DNA of 64,000 bases, from positions 90,824-154,823 of the forward strand of contig FR888502.1 of NCBI GenBank assembly GCA_000432155.1, in the 5' to 3' direction. Shown piece after piece: positions 1 to 7,377 of the stretch. The notes below the pieces were generated by a model. That model was not told the DNA's origin and made no database searches. It worked only from the letters and a program-made list of their open reading frames with translations. The first letter of the stretch is position 1, and each line of letters opens with the position of its first letter. The translations under genes were made by a program, and so were the position numbers. The DNA comes from Eubacterium sp. CAG:274. GTDB taxonomy: Bacteria; Bacillota; Clostridia; Lachnospirales; CAG-274.

Positions 1-283
1 TTGCTGTAGCCATAACTTTTCCTATAAATTCTCCGCTTACACAGTTTGGAATATATTTTTCCATTTTACCACCGTTTTTGCCAGATAAACCGGAGGGAGA
101 AACCAGATTAGGGTCATAGCTTTCAACGGATTTTTTCATAGAGTGCCACATATAACGCATTTTCTCAAAGGACTCTTTTTGGGATACATTTCTTTCGTTT
201 GCATCGTCCATAAGTATTAATTCCCAAGCATCTCGGCGACTTTCTTTGGCAGACTGTATCAGCTCTTTTACACTATAAAACAT
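1..283 (-). CDS. sdaAA: L-serine dehydratase alpha subunit, N-terminal part (runs off window)
   Basis: Catalytic iron-sulfur subunit of the two-subunit anaerobic L-serine dehydratase, which turns L-serine into pyruvate and ammonia in the cytoplasm. Only the first 94 codons are inside the window. The protein begins MFYSVKELIQSAKESRRDAW and contains KMRYMWHSMKKSVES and SPSGLSGKNGGKME, which are typical of the family N-terminus; the cluster-binding cysteines lie beyond the window edge. The ATG at 283 follows a GGAGGTGG-type ribosome site inside the end of sdaAB, and the two genes overlap by 11 bases, so they are translationally coupled. Identification is from remembered family sequence, supported by the partner gene. 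Confidence 0.9.
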   Translation of the reverse strand, partial: MFYSVKELIQSAKESRRDAWELILMDDANERNVSQKESFEKMRYMWHSMKKSVESYDPNLVSPSGLSGKNGGKMEKYIPNCVSGEFIGKVMATA

Positions 284-953
284 TCTTTCCACCTCCTGTA
301 ATATCCAAATATGTTACCTTGATTACACCCTCTAAATGTTCAAGCCATTTTATACTATCTTCTGGTATAGTTTGGTCTGTTTCAACGACCATTACGGCAT
401 ATCCACCTCTTTTATCTCGATATAGATTAAGTGTGGCAATATTTATTGATTTGTGAGAAAGCATTGATGCCACTTCTGCAACATGACCAGGTTGGTCCAA
501 GTTGTGAACAATAAGAGTAGGATATTCTCCTGTAAAGTGAGTTTCAATGTCATCAATTTTTTCCACACTTATTCTACCACCACCTAATGATGAAGCTACG
601 ATTTTTAATTCTCTGCCATTTTCTCCTGTTAATTCTAAAAGGGCAGTGTTAGGGTGGGCATCTTTTAATTCAATAGTGCTTATTTTATATTGTAAATTTT
701 CTTTTTTGGCTATTTCAAAACTATTGGGAATGTTTGTATCATCTGTATCCATACCTAAAAGTCCGGCAACAATGGCTTTATCAGTACCATGACCAACACC
801 TGTAAGGGCAAATGAACCATGGAGATAAATATTGGCGTTGGTAGGCTTTTCTCCTAGCAAAAGTCGGCTGATTTTGCCTATTCTTACAGCTCCGGCAGTA
901 TGGGAGCTAGATGGTCCAACCATTACTGGACCTAAAATATCGAATATATTCAT
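273..953 (-). CDS. sdaAB: L-serine dehydratase, iron-sulfur-dependent, beta subunit
   Basis: Beta subunit (226 aa) of L-serine dehydratase, partner of the alpha subunit encoded immediately downstream. The N-terminus has the family signature GPVMVGPSSSHTAGAVRIGK (residues about 8-27), part of the serine-binding region. The C-terminal 75 residues form an ACT domain (TLIVHNLDQPGHVAEVASML onward), usually a small-molecule sensing or dimerisation module. Start ATG at 953 has an AGGAGA site just upstream. A weak minus-strand promoter (TTGCAT at 1038-1033, 16-base spacer, TACCAT at 1016-1011) lies in the intergenic region shared with the divergent PucR-type regulator, which may control it. That control is inferred from position only. 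Confidence 0.93.
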   Translation of the reverse strand: MNIFDILGPVMVGPSSSHTAGAVRIGKISRLLLGEKPTNANIYLHGSFALTGVGHGTDKAIVAGLLGMDTDDTNIPNSFEIAKKENLQYKISTIELKDAHPNTALLELTGENGRELKIVASSLGGGRISVEKIDDIETHFTGEYPTLIVHNLDQPGHVAEVASMLSHKSINIATLNLYRDKRGGYAVMVVETDQTIPEDSIKWLEHLEGVIKVTYLDITGGGKNVL

Positions 954-1092
954 ATTACAATCTCCTTTAAATTTATATTAAACAATAATCTCCAAAATAT
1001 TCTTATAGATATGGTAGCACACAAATTTTAAAATGCAAGAAAAATTTACAAAAATAGTCTTTTTTACAATAATCAAAATTGAATTTATGCTA

Positions 1093-1134
1093 CAGCACAA
1101 ATATTGTAATATGCCTTGCAATTTCAGCACAAAT
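1093..1134. promoter_or_regulatory. Direct repeats in the sdaAB / pucR-like divergent promoter
   Basis: CAGCACAAAT occurs at 1093-1102 and again at 1125-1134, 32 bases apart (about three helical turns). The second copy lies between the -35 and -10 boxes of the rightward promoter. A related GCACACAAAT is at 1017-1026. The arrangement suits a dimeric regulator; which one is not known. Confidence 0.4.
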
Positions 1135-1144
1135 GATTTATAAT
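1116..1144 (+). promoter_or_regulatory. Promoter for the PucR-type regulator
   Basis: TTGCAA (1116-1121), exactly 17 bases, then TATAAT (1139-1144): a near-consensus vegetative promoter. Predicted transcription start is about 1151, which places the hairpin at 1172-1209 within the 5' leader. Confidence 0.75.
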
Positions 1145-1171
1145 ATGTCCATATTGAAATAGAAATAATGC

Positions 1172-1211
1172 AAAGAGGCATGGAAGTAATTTTACTTCTG
1201 TGCCTTTTTTG
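1172..1211 (+). terminator. Terminator-like hairpin in the leader of the regulator gene
   Basis: AGGCA (1176-1180) and GAAGTAA (1183-1189) pair with TTACTTC (1192-1198) and TGCCT (1201-1205), followed directly by six T. It is about 20 bases after the predicted transcription start and 30 bases before the regulator ATG. No rightward gene upstream needs terminating, so it may be an attenuator or yield a short RNA. Confidence 0.65.
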
Positions 1212-1242
1212 TTTATAAATTTTGGAAAGGGGTGTGGCAATT

Positions 1243-2349
1243 ATGTATCTTTGGAAGTTGTTAGATAAATTGAAAGATTACAAACTAACACAGGTTGCAG
1301 GCTTTGAGGGTCTTAACAGAAACATTCGTTGGTTTCATATTGCCGAAGACGAAACTCTTTCTAACTTTATAATCGGAGATGAGCTTGTATTTACAACCGG
1401 AGTTAAAATGAATGGCAATAGTGTGGCACTTCTTGGCTTTGTAAAGGCTATGCTAAAGTACGGAGCAGGTGGCATAGTAATAAATACAGGTAAATACATT
1501 AATGAAATACCACAGAAGTTAAAAGATTTTTGTAATGAAAGCAGGCTTCCTCTTTTTGTAATGCCTTGGGAGATTAGACTTGTTGATGTTGGTAAGGCAT
1601 CAAGTACAGCTATTTTAGAAGACGAAAGATTTAGTGTAAATTTTAGAAATGCTGTAAATACGGCTTTGTTTCTTCCGGAGTTGTCAAAGGATAGTTTAAG
1701 CCTTTTTTCAGAGTACGGTTTTAGTGAAGAAATGAATTATACTGTTTTGGTTATTTCTTCAAAAAATGAAGAAATTGAAAAAATGGTAAATGACTGTATT
1801 CCAAATTTGAACAGTATTGCCTTTGTGACATCAGTAGGTGGAGATATTGTTGTAATTTTAAGCAATAAAAATGGTAGTAGTCTGTTTGGCGAGGCTACGG
1901 CTATGCAAGGAAAAATAAAGACAATGGCTCTTTGTGGAGTGTCAGATGTTTTTAAGGGAATAAGCAATTTAAGCAAAGGCTATCATTCTGCTCAGACTAA
2001 TAAGATTTCAGGAAAAGCTAATGCTAGAAAAATATTGGAAAATCATAGCCAGTATGAAATACTGCTGGAGATAAAAGATGATGAAAAAATAAGAGCCTAC
2101 TGTAATGAAACAATAGGACCAATAATAAAGTACGATAAGGCTCACAATACAAATCTGTACCAGACCTTAAAATGTTATTTTGATAATAATGCCAGCGTAA
2201 ATAAGGCATCAGCTCAAATGTTTATACACAGAAATACTATAAACTATAAAATAAAGAAGATTGAACATATACTTTCCTGTGATTTATCAAGTTTTGAGGA
2301 AAGATTTACTTTAATGCTTGCTATAAAGTTATTGGAAATGTATGCGTAA
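1243..2349 (+). CDS. PucR-family transcriptional regulator
   Basis: Cytoplasmic transcription regulator of 368 aa in the PucR/CdaR class. The N-terminal half resembles the purine-catabolism-regulator-like domain (VAGFEGLNRNIRWFHIAEDE, then GDELVFTTGVKM and GAGGIVINTGKY). The C-terminus holds the PucR-type helix-turn-helix (LYQTLKCYFDNNASVNKASA and HRNTINYKIKKIEHIL). Start ATG 1243 is chosen because GAAAGGGG at 1225-1232 is correctly spaced; the longer frame opens with TTG at 1222, which has no ribosome site. It diverges from the serine dehydratase genes, which suggests it senses serine or a related compound, though the target is not shown. The last codons (KLLEMYA) are duplicated about 700 bases downstream. 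Confidence 0.88.
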   Translation: MYLWKLLDKLKDYKLTQVAGFEGLNRNIRWFHIAEDETLSNFIIGDELVFTTGVKMNGNSVALLGFVKAMLKYGAGGIVINTGKYINEIPQKLKDFCNESRLPLFVMPWEIRLVDVGKASSTAILEDERFSVNFRNAVNTALFLPELSKDSLSLFSEYGFSEEMNYTVLVISSKNEEIEKMVNDCIPNLNSIAFVTSVGGDIVVILSNKNGSSLFGEATAMQGKIKTMALCGVSDVFKGISNLSKGYHSAQTNKISGKANARKILENHSQYEILLEIKDDEKIRAYCNETIGPIIKYDKAHNTNLYQTLKCYFDNNASVNKASAQMFIHRNTINYKIKKIEHILSCDLSSFEERFTLMLAIKLLEMYA

Positions 2350-2353
2350 AAAT
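2323..2353 (+). repeat. Direct repeat, copy 1 (3' end of pucR-like gene)
   Basis: A 31-base segment covering the last codons and stop of the regulator. It recurs at 3028-3058 with two mismatches; the rightmost 22 bases (2332-2353) are identical. The two copies flank the DUF4160 gene pair. Confidence 0.9.
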
Positions 2354-2354
2354 A

Positions 2355-2397
2355 AAAAAGTGTAGATTCTAAATTATTTAGTGTCTACACTTTTTTC
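2355..2397. terminator. Bidirectional terminator between convergent genes
   Basis: AAAAAAGTGTAGA pairs with TCTACACTTTTTT around a loop of about 17 bases. The A-tract and T-tract make it usable from both strands, ending the regulator transcript and the leftward DUF4160 pair. Confidence 0.85.
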
Positions 2398-2421
2398 TTT
2401 ATTAAAGAAAATACAAAATAT

Positions 2422-2700
2422 TTAACAGAAAAAACGAATTTCTCCAAAATGTTCATACCATTTTGAAATAATTTCGTGACTTCGTGCTTCGATAATCCTT
2501 ATAATATTATTTAAAATCTTTTGGGGAATTTTTGAGTTGTTATTGCATAGAAAACATTTACCACTTTTGGTTATCCAAACTTTTGTTGCGTTTGATGTTG
2601 GAGTACCTTTTGAAATATGCACATGTATGGGTTCAAGAGGGTCATTTTCATTTGACCAAAAATAAATACAATAAGAACCTACTTTAAAAATTTGAGGCAT
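2422..2700 (-). CDS. DUF4160 family protein
   Basis: Small (92 aa) cytoplasmic protein of the DUF4160 family. It begins MPQIFKVGSYCIYFWSNEND after an added MI- if the upstream TTG is used. It carries the conserved EPIHVHI stretch and ends in the helical KILNNIIRIIEARSHEI...WYEHFGE tail typical of the family. Start ATG 2700 has GGAGG eight bases upstream. It overlaps the upstream partner by 17 bases. DUF4160 genes are commonly found in two-gene units with a second small protein and are often suspected to be toxin-antitoxin-like; no activity is shown here. The pair lies between two copies of the regulator's 3' end, which suggests recent insertion. Confidence 0.8.
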   Translation of the reverse strand: MPQIFKVGSYCIYFWSNENDPLEPIHVHISKGTPTSNATKVWITKSGKCFLCNNNSKIPQKILNNIIRIIEARSHEIISKWYEHFGEIRFFC

Positions 2701-2956
2701 TATCAAAGCCTCCTTCTTTAGAAAATTCCAAAATTAAGTGTGCTGTTGATTCTATCAATTCTTTAAAATAGTTCATTTCAACTTTAGAATATCCATTAAT
2801 ATCTTTCCATTCATAGTCAGGTAGGTAACAAGTTGCATTATGGAAACCATCTTTTTCATCAGGAGTTTCAATATACACTTTAACTTTTCCGTTAGACAAC
2901 ATTTCTGAATGAGTTATTTCTGTGTTATCAGGCAATGTCATAAATGGGTACATCAT
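2684..2956 (-). CDS. Small partner protein of the DUF4160 gene
   Basis: Protein of 90 aa beginning MMYPFMTLPDNTEITHSEML, with a middle section ATCYLPDYEW and an acidic C-terminus. I recognise it only as the type of small protein that precedes DUF4160 genes in Clostridia; it has no firm family name and is not clearly DUF2442. Start ATG 2956 is preferred because GGAGGG lies at 2969-2964; the longer frame needs a TTG. It overlaps the DUF4160 start by 17 bases, so the two are co-translated. It is acidic, as antitoxin-like partners often are, but a toxin-antitoxin role is inference. Confidence 0.72.
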   Translation of the reverse strand: MMYPFMTLPDNTEITHSEMLSNGKVKVYIETPDEKDGFHNATCYLPDYEWKDINGYSKVEMNYFKELIESTAHLILEFSKEGGFDNASNF

Positions 2957-3027
2957 AAAAATCCCTCCTATCAATATAAAACTTTATATTTATGATAATA
3001 TACTATACAATAAACATTGTCAATGGC

Positions 3028-3058
3028 ATAAAATTGTTGGAAATGTATGCGTAAAAAT
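3028..3058 (+). repeat. Direct repeat, copy 2 (orphan copy of the pucR-like 3' end)
   Basis: 29 of 31 bases match 2323-2353, including 22 identical bases at 3037-3058. It encodes a stranded LLEMYA-stop fragment with no gene in front of it, and is followed by its own terminator at 3067-3100. Confidence 0.9.
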
Positions 3059-3066
3059 TTTTTTTA

Positions 3067-3100
3067 GGACTATTCTCTAAAGAGGGTAGTCTTTTTTTGC
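3067..3100 (+). terminator. Terminator after the orphan repeat copy
   Basis: GGACTA...CTC pairs with GAG...TAGTCT, followed by seven T. It lies directly after the duplicated regulator end and may be the regulator's original terminator, displaced by the insertion. Confidence 0.75.
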
Positions 3101-3162
3101 TAAAAAATCTTTTTTTCTTTTTTATGGATACGAAAAAATACAAAAAATCTGTAAAAAAATAA

Positions 3163-3178
3163 ATTTAGATGTCTAAAT
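3163..3178. promoter_or_regulatory. 16-bp perfect palindrome upstream of fabT
   Basis: ATTTAGA-TG-TCTAAAT, a perfect inverted repeat about 65 bases upstream of the fabT -35 box. The rest of 3101-3228 is plain AT-rich sequence in which I see no gene. It may be a second operator; its binding protein is unknown. Confidence 0.4.
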
Positions 3179-3228
3179 ATATTTGGAAAATTATAGGTTG
3201 TATAGGTGGTTGTATATAGGCTGAACTA

Positions 3229-3257
3229 TTGACTTTTAAGGGTAGAAATGATATACT
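3229..3257 (+). promoter_or_regulatory. Promoter of the fab operon
   Basis: TTGACT (3229-3234), 17-base spacer, TATACT (3252-3257). The -10 box touches the FabT-type palindrome at 3257-3269, a layout expected for repression. Confidence 0.8.
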
Positions 3258-3269
3258 TTGAATATCAAA
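3257..3269. promoter_or_regulatory. FabT-type operator
   Basis: TTTGA-ATA-TCAAA, a perfect inverted repeat covering the expected transcription start. It matches the TTTGA-NNN-TCAAA form of sites bound by FabT, the MarR-family fatty-acid regulator encoded by the first gene of this operon, so autoregulation is likely. Confidence 0.75.
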
Positions 3270-3296
3270 CTTTTTATAAATAGGAGGCTTTTTTGA

Positions 3297-3749
3297 GTGG
3301 AAAATACTTTAAATACTTTAAACAGACTCATTAGTGGAGCCTTTAATGATATATCAAGAGTGGAGCAAAAAGCCATAAAAGATAGTGGGCTGACAGATGT
3401 TTCAGTAAACGAGGCACATACAGTAGATGCAATAGGACTATATGTGCCTAAAACTATGTCTGCAGTAGCTGAAAAGTTGGAAATTACAATGGGTACACTT
3501 ACTGTTGCTATAAATCATCTTGTTAGAAAAGGGTATGTAAACAAAATACGAGATGAAAAAGATAGGAGAGTGTATTTATTAAGTCTTACAGAAAAAGGTA
3601 AACAGCTTTTCAAAGTCCACCAGAGATTTCATTTGGAATTAGTAAAATCTCTTATTGTGGATTTATCTGACTATGAGGCTGATATGTTTATAGAGGCTTT
3701 AGGTAGCCTTACAAGTTTTTTGACTAAAAAATATAATAGAGGAGAATGA
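3297..3749 (+). CDS. fabT: MarR-family fatty-acid biosynthesis regulator FabT
   Basis: MarR-type winged-helix repressor of 150 aa, first gene of the fatty-acid operon. The wHTH lies in the middle: SAVAEKLEITMGTLTVAINH (recognition helix region) followed by the wing, RKGYVNKIRDEKDRRVYLLS. The start is GTG at 3297 with TAGGAGG at 3281-3287. FabT is known to bind acyl-ACP and then repress fab genes. The gene sits just behind a TTTGA-NNN-TCAAA operator, and its stop is one base from the fabH start. Name rests on family plus context; sequence alone would support only MarR family. Confidence 0.85.
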   Translation: MENTLNTLNRLISGAFNDISRVEQKAIKDSGLTDVSVNEAHTVDAIGLYVPKTMSAVAEKLEITMGTLTVAINHLVRKGYVNKIRDEKDRRVYLLSLTEKGKQLFKVHQRFHLELVKSLIVDLSDYEADMFIEALGSLTSFLTKKYNRGE

Positions 3750-3750
3750 A

Positions 3751-4722
3751 ATGTTAAGAACAGGAATTAAAGCTGTTGACTATTATGTTCCTGAAAAGGT
3801 TGTTACTAACGATGACCTTAGTAACATAGTGGAAACTAATGACGAGTGGATAGCTACCAGAACGGGTATCAGACGCCGTCATTTGTCAACAGGAGAAAAT
3901 ACATCAGAATTTTGCATTGAAGTGGGCAAAAAATTGCTTTCAAAAACAAACACTAATCCAGAAGATATAGACCTTATTATTGTGGCTACTATTACTTCTG
4001 ATTATTCGACTCCTAGTACGGCTTGTCTTGTTCAGGGTGCTTTAGGTTGTGTAAATGCTTGGGCTTTTGATTTAAGTGCAGCTTGTTCTGGTTTTGTATA
4101 TGCTTTAAGTGTTGCTGATAAATTTGTAAAAAGTGGTCAGTACAAAAAGGTTCTTGTTTTCGGTGCTGAAACACTTTCAAAGATTGTAGATTGGACAGAC
4201 AGAGCGACTTGTGTTCTCTTTGGCGATGGTGCAGGTGGTGCTTTAGTAGAACCTAGCGAAGATAGTGGCATCATTGATGAAGATATGCACAGTAAGGGCG
4301 AGGACGGTCTTAAACTTACTGGTGGCGAAAGAAAAGTCAGAAATATGGTGTGCAATCCGGAAGAAGAAAATAAAAACTATCTTGAAATGGACGGCAGAGC
4401 TATATTTAACTTTGCAACTAAGACAGTTCCAAAGAGTGTTAGTATTCTTTTAGAAAGAAATAATTTGACTGTTGATGATATAAAGTACATTGTACCTCAT
4501 CAGGCAAATTCAAGAATAATAGAAGTTGTAGCAAAGAAACTTAAAACTACAATGGACAAGTTCTTTATTGATGTAGATGAATTTGGTAATACTTCTGCTG
4601 CTAGTATTCCTATTGCCCTTGGGCATATGGATAGTAAGGGTCTTCTTAAAAAGGGAGATTACATAATTATAACTGGCTTCGGCGGTGGACTTACTTGGGG
4701 TAGTACCCTCATTAAATGGTAA
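3751..4722 (+). CDS. fabH: 3-oxoacyl-ACP synthase III (KAS III)
   Basis: Initiates fatty-acid synthesis by condensing acetyl-CoA (or a branched acyl-CoA) with malonyl-ACP. 323 aa, usual length. The catalytic triad is visible: Cys112 in LSAACSGFVYALS, His in IVPHQANSRI and Asn in EFGNTSAASIP. The thiolase-like N-terminal fold starts TGIKAVDYYVPEKVVTNDDL. It is translationally coupled to fabT (gap of one base). The acpP gene that often follows fabH in Clostridia is missing; only 38 bases separate it from fabK. Confidence 0.97.
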   Translation: MLRTGIKAVDYYVPEKVVTNDDLSNIVETNDEWIATRTGIRRRHLSTGENTSEFCIEVGKKLLSKTNTNPEDIDLIIVATITSDYSTPSTACLVQGALGCVNAWAFDLSAACSGFVYALSVADKFVKSGQYKKVLVFGAETLSKIVDWTDRATCVLFGDGAGGALVEPSEDSGIIDEDMHSKGEDGLKLTGGERKVRNMVCNPEEENKNYLEMDGRAIFNFATKTVPKSVSILLERNNLTVDDIKYIVPHQANSRIIEVVAKKLKTTMDKFFIDVDEFGNTSAASIPIALGHMDSKGLLKKGDYIIITGFGGGLTWGSTLIKW

Positions 4723-4760
4723 ATAATTAAAAAGATATAGAAAGGTTAACAGGTGAAAAA

Positions 4761-5696
4761 ATGAAATCAAGAATTTGTGAAATGTTAGGTATTAAATATC
4801 CAATTTTCCAGGGTGCTATGGCATGGATTGCTGATGCAAGTCTTGCGTCTGCTGTTTCTAATGCAGGTGGTCTTGGTATTATTGCAGCAGGTAATGCTCC
4901 TGCAGATATTGTTAGAGAAGAAATCAGAAAGTGTAAAGAACTTACAGACAAGCCTTTTGGTGTAAACATTATGCTTTTATCTCCATTTGTAGAAGATATT
5001 GTTAACCTTGTCTGTGAGGAGGGTGTAAAGGTTGTTACAACTGGTGCAGGTAACCCATCTAAGTATATGGACAAGTTTAAGGAACATGGTATTAGCCTTA
5101 TTCCTGTAGTACCTAGTGTTGCTCAAGCTAAGAAAATGGAAAAAATCGGTGCTGCTGCTGTTATTGCTGAAGGTATGGAAAGTGGTGGCCACATTGGTAA
5201 GCTTACTACTATGGCTTTAGTTCCACAGGTTGTAGATACTGTTTCTATTCCTGTTCTTGCAGCTGGTGGTATTGCTGACGGTAGAGGTATGGCAGCTGGC
5301 TTTATGCTTGGTGCAGAGGGTGTACAGATTGGTACTCGTTTCCTTGTTGCTACTGAATGTACAGTACACGAAAACTACAAGGCTAAGATTTTAAAGGCTA
5401 ATGACCTTGCAACAGTTATTACTGGTCAGATTACAGGTCACCCAGTAAGAGTTATTAAGAATAAACTTGCCAATGCTTTCCTCGCTGCTGAAAAAGAAGA
5501 AGGTTCAAAGGAAAATCCAGATATGGCAAGATTTGACCAGCTTGGTACTGGTGCATTACAGAAGTCTGTTAAGTTAGGCGATGTAGACAATGGTTCTGTA
5601 ATGAGTGGTCAGATTGCCGGTATGGTAAACAAGGAAGAATCTTGTTCTGAAATTATAGAAGAAATTATGGCAAAGTTTAATGAACTTGTAAAATAA
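4761..5696 (+). CDS. fabK: Enoyl-ACP reductase II (FMN-dependent)
   Basis: Catalyses the last reduction of each elongation cycle, trans-2-enoyl-ACP to acyl-ACP, using FMN and NAD(P)H; it replaces FabI and is the triclosan-tolerant type. 311 aa with the nitronate-monooxygenase-like TIM barrel: GIKYPIFQGAMAWIAD at the N-terminus, AEGMESGGHIG (about residues 139-149) and PVLAAGGIADGRGMAAGFML for flavin phosphate binding. The ATG at 4761 has an AAAGGTTAACAGGTG region upstream. No FabI-type reductase is seen in the window. Confidence 0.96.
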   Translation: MKSRICEMLGIKYPIFQGAMAWIADASLASAVSNAGGLGIIAAGNAPADIVREEIRKCKELTDKPFGVNIMLLSPFVEDIVNLVCEEGVKVVTTGAGNPSKYMDKFKEHGISLIPVVPSVAQAKKMEKIGAAAVIAEGMESGGHIGKLTTMALVPQVVDTVSIPVLAAGGIADGRGMAAGFMLGAEGVQIGTRFLVATECTVHENYKAKILKANDLATVITGQITGHPVRVIKNKLANAFLAAEKEEGSKENPDMARFDQLGTGALQKSVKLGDVDNGSVMSGQIAGMVNKEESCSEIIEEIMAKFNELVK

Positions 5697-5708
5697 CAGG
5701 AGGAAGAA

Positions 5709-6638
5709 ATGAAAACTGCGTTTATTTTTAGTGGTCAGGGTGCTCAGAAAGCTGGTATGGGCAAGGAGCTTTATGACAATTTTGAATGTGTAAAGAAAGT
5801 TTTTGATGAAGCTGATGAGGCACTTGGTTTAAAGATTAGTGACATTTGCTTTAACGAAGACGAAAGATTAAATGAAACTGAATATACACAGCCTGCTATT
5901 CTTACAATGAGTGTTGCTGTACTTAAATTAATGGAAGAAAAGGGCTTAAAGGCTGACTATGTTGCTGGTCTTAGCCTTGGCGAATATTCTGCTCATGTTG
6001 CAAGTGGTACATTTGACTTTGCTGATGCAGTTCAGCTTGTAAGAAAAAGAGGTCGTTTTATGACTGAAGCTGTTCCTGTTGGCGAAGGTGGTATGTGTGC
6101 TGTTCTTAACTTAGATGCTGACAAAATTCAGGAAGCTTGTGACGAAGTTAAGTCTATTGGTAGATGTATGATTGCTAACTACAACTGCCCTGGTCAGATT
6201 GCTATTGCTGGTGACAAGGCTGCTGTAGAAAAGGCATCTGAAATCGTAATGGAAAAGGGTGCAAGAAAGGCTGTTATGCTTAATGTTAGTGGTCCTTTCC
6301 ACACTTCACTTCTTGCTCCAGCATCTGAAAAGCTCAATGCTGAATTACAGCATATGACTATTAAGGATATGAATATTCCAGTTATTACTAACTTAACTGC
6401 TGATGTAGTACCATCAAAAGACGAAGTTATTGACATTCTTACAAAGCAGGTTATGAATCCTGTTAAGTGGGAGCAGTCTGTAAGAAAAATGATTGAATTA
6501 GGTGTAGACACATTTGTAGAAATGGGTCCAGGTAAGACACTTTCTTCTTTTGTAAAGAAGATTAGCAAAGATGTTGCTGTATATAATGTTGAGGACTTAA
6601 AGTCCCTTGAAAAGACTTGTGGAGGTTTAGGATGTTAA
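5709..6638 (+). CDS. fabD: Malonyl-CoA:ACP transacylase
   Basis: Transfers malonyl from CoA to acyl carrier protein to supply elongation. 309 aa. Signature motifs: FSGQGAQKAGMGKEL near the N-terminus, the nucleophile elbow AGLSLGEYSAH (Ser89), and the catalytic His in SGPFHTSLL. GLSLGE instead of the more usual GHSLGE is a mild variant. AGGAGGA lies eight bases before the ATG. The 3' end overlaps the fabG start by 7 bases. Confidence 0.97.
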   Translation: MKTAFIFSGQGAQKAGMGKELYDNFECVKKVFDEADEALGLKISDICFNEDERLNETEYTQPAILTMSVAVLKLMEEKGLKADYVAGLSLGEYSAHVASGTFDFADAVQLVRKRGRFMTEAVPVGEGGMCAVLNLDADKIQEACDEVKSIGRCMIANYNCPGQIAIAGDKAAVEKASEIVMEKGARKAVMLNVSGPFHTSLLAPASEKLNAELQHMTIKDMNIPVITNLTADVVPSKDEVIDILTKQVMNPVKWEQSVRKMIELGVDTFVEMGPGKTLSSFVKKISKDVAVYNVEDLKSLEKTCGGLGC

Positions 6639-7363
6639 AGGATAAGACTGTTATTGTAACAGGTGGTGCAAAGGGTATTGGTAAGGCTATTGCTCTTGCC
6701 TTTGCAAATGAAGGTTGTAACATTGTTTTAAATTATCGTTCAACTTCTCCAGAAGAAGTAAAGGCTGAAATTGAGGCTAAGGGCGTAAAGTGCTTTACTG
6801 TTCAGGCAGATGTAAGCAAATTTGACGAGGCTCTTAAATTAGTTGAGGCTGCTAAGGAAGAATTTGGTACTATTGATGTACTTGTAAATAATGCAGGTAT
6901 CACTCGTGACACTCTTGTGATGAGAATGAGCGAAGAAGATTTTGATGCTGTTATTAATACAAATCTTAAAGGTTGTTTCAATATGATGAAGCACGCTAGC
7001 AAGATTATGATGAAACAAAAAAGTGGTGCTATTATCAATATGAGTTCAGTTATTGGTGTAGCTGGTAATATTGGTCAGGTAAACTATGCTGCAAGTAAGG
7101 CCGGCGTTATTGGTATGACTTACTCAGTAGCTAAGGAACTTGCTCCAAGAAATATTACTTGTAATGCTATTGCACCAGGTATGATTGCAACAGATATGAC
7201 AGATGTTTTAGCTGACAAGATGAAAGAAAGTATTTTATCAAATATTCCTTTAAAGAGATTTGGTCAGCCAGAAGAAATTGCAGAAACAGCCGTATTCCTT
7301 GCTAAGTCTAAGTATATTACTGGTCAGGTAATCAGAGTTGACGGCGGTATGGTAATAGGTTAA
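6632..7363 (+). CDS. fabG: 3-oxoacyl-ACP reductase
   Basis: NADPH-dependent short-chain dehydrogenase that reduces 3-oxoacyl-ACP. 243 aa from the ATG at 6632, chosen because GGAGG at 6621-6625 precedes it; the frame could be extended to a TTG at 6617, but that start lacks a ribosome site. Visible motifs are TGGAKGIGKAIA (cofactor loop), NNAGI, the catalytic Ser in NMSSVIG and the YAASKAG Tyr/Lys pair. It overlaps fabD by 7 bases, so is translationally coupled. Confidence 0.97.
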   Translation: MLKDKTVIVTGGAKGIGKAIALAFANEGCNIVLNYRSTSPEEVKAEIEAKGVKCFTVQADVSKFDEALKLVEAAKEEFGTIDVLVNNAGITRDTLVMRMSEEDFDAVINTNLKGCFNMMKHASKIMMKQKSGAIINMSSVIGVAGNIGQVNYAASKAGVIGMTYSVAKELAPRNITCNAIAPGMIATDMTDVLADKMKESILSNIPLKRFGQPEEIAETAVFLAKSKYITGQVIRVDGGMVIG

Positions 7364-7377
7364 GGAGGATTTATTTA

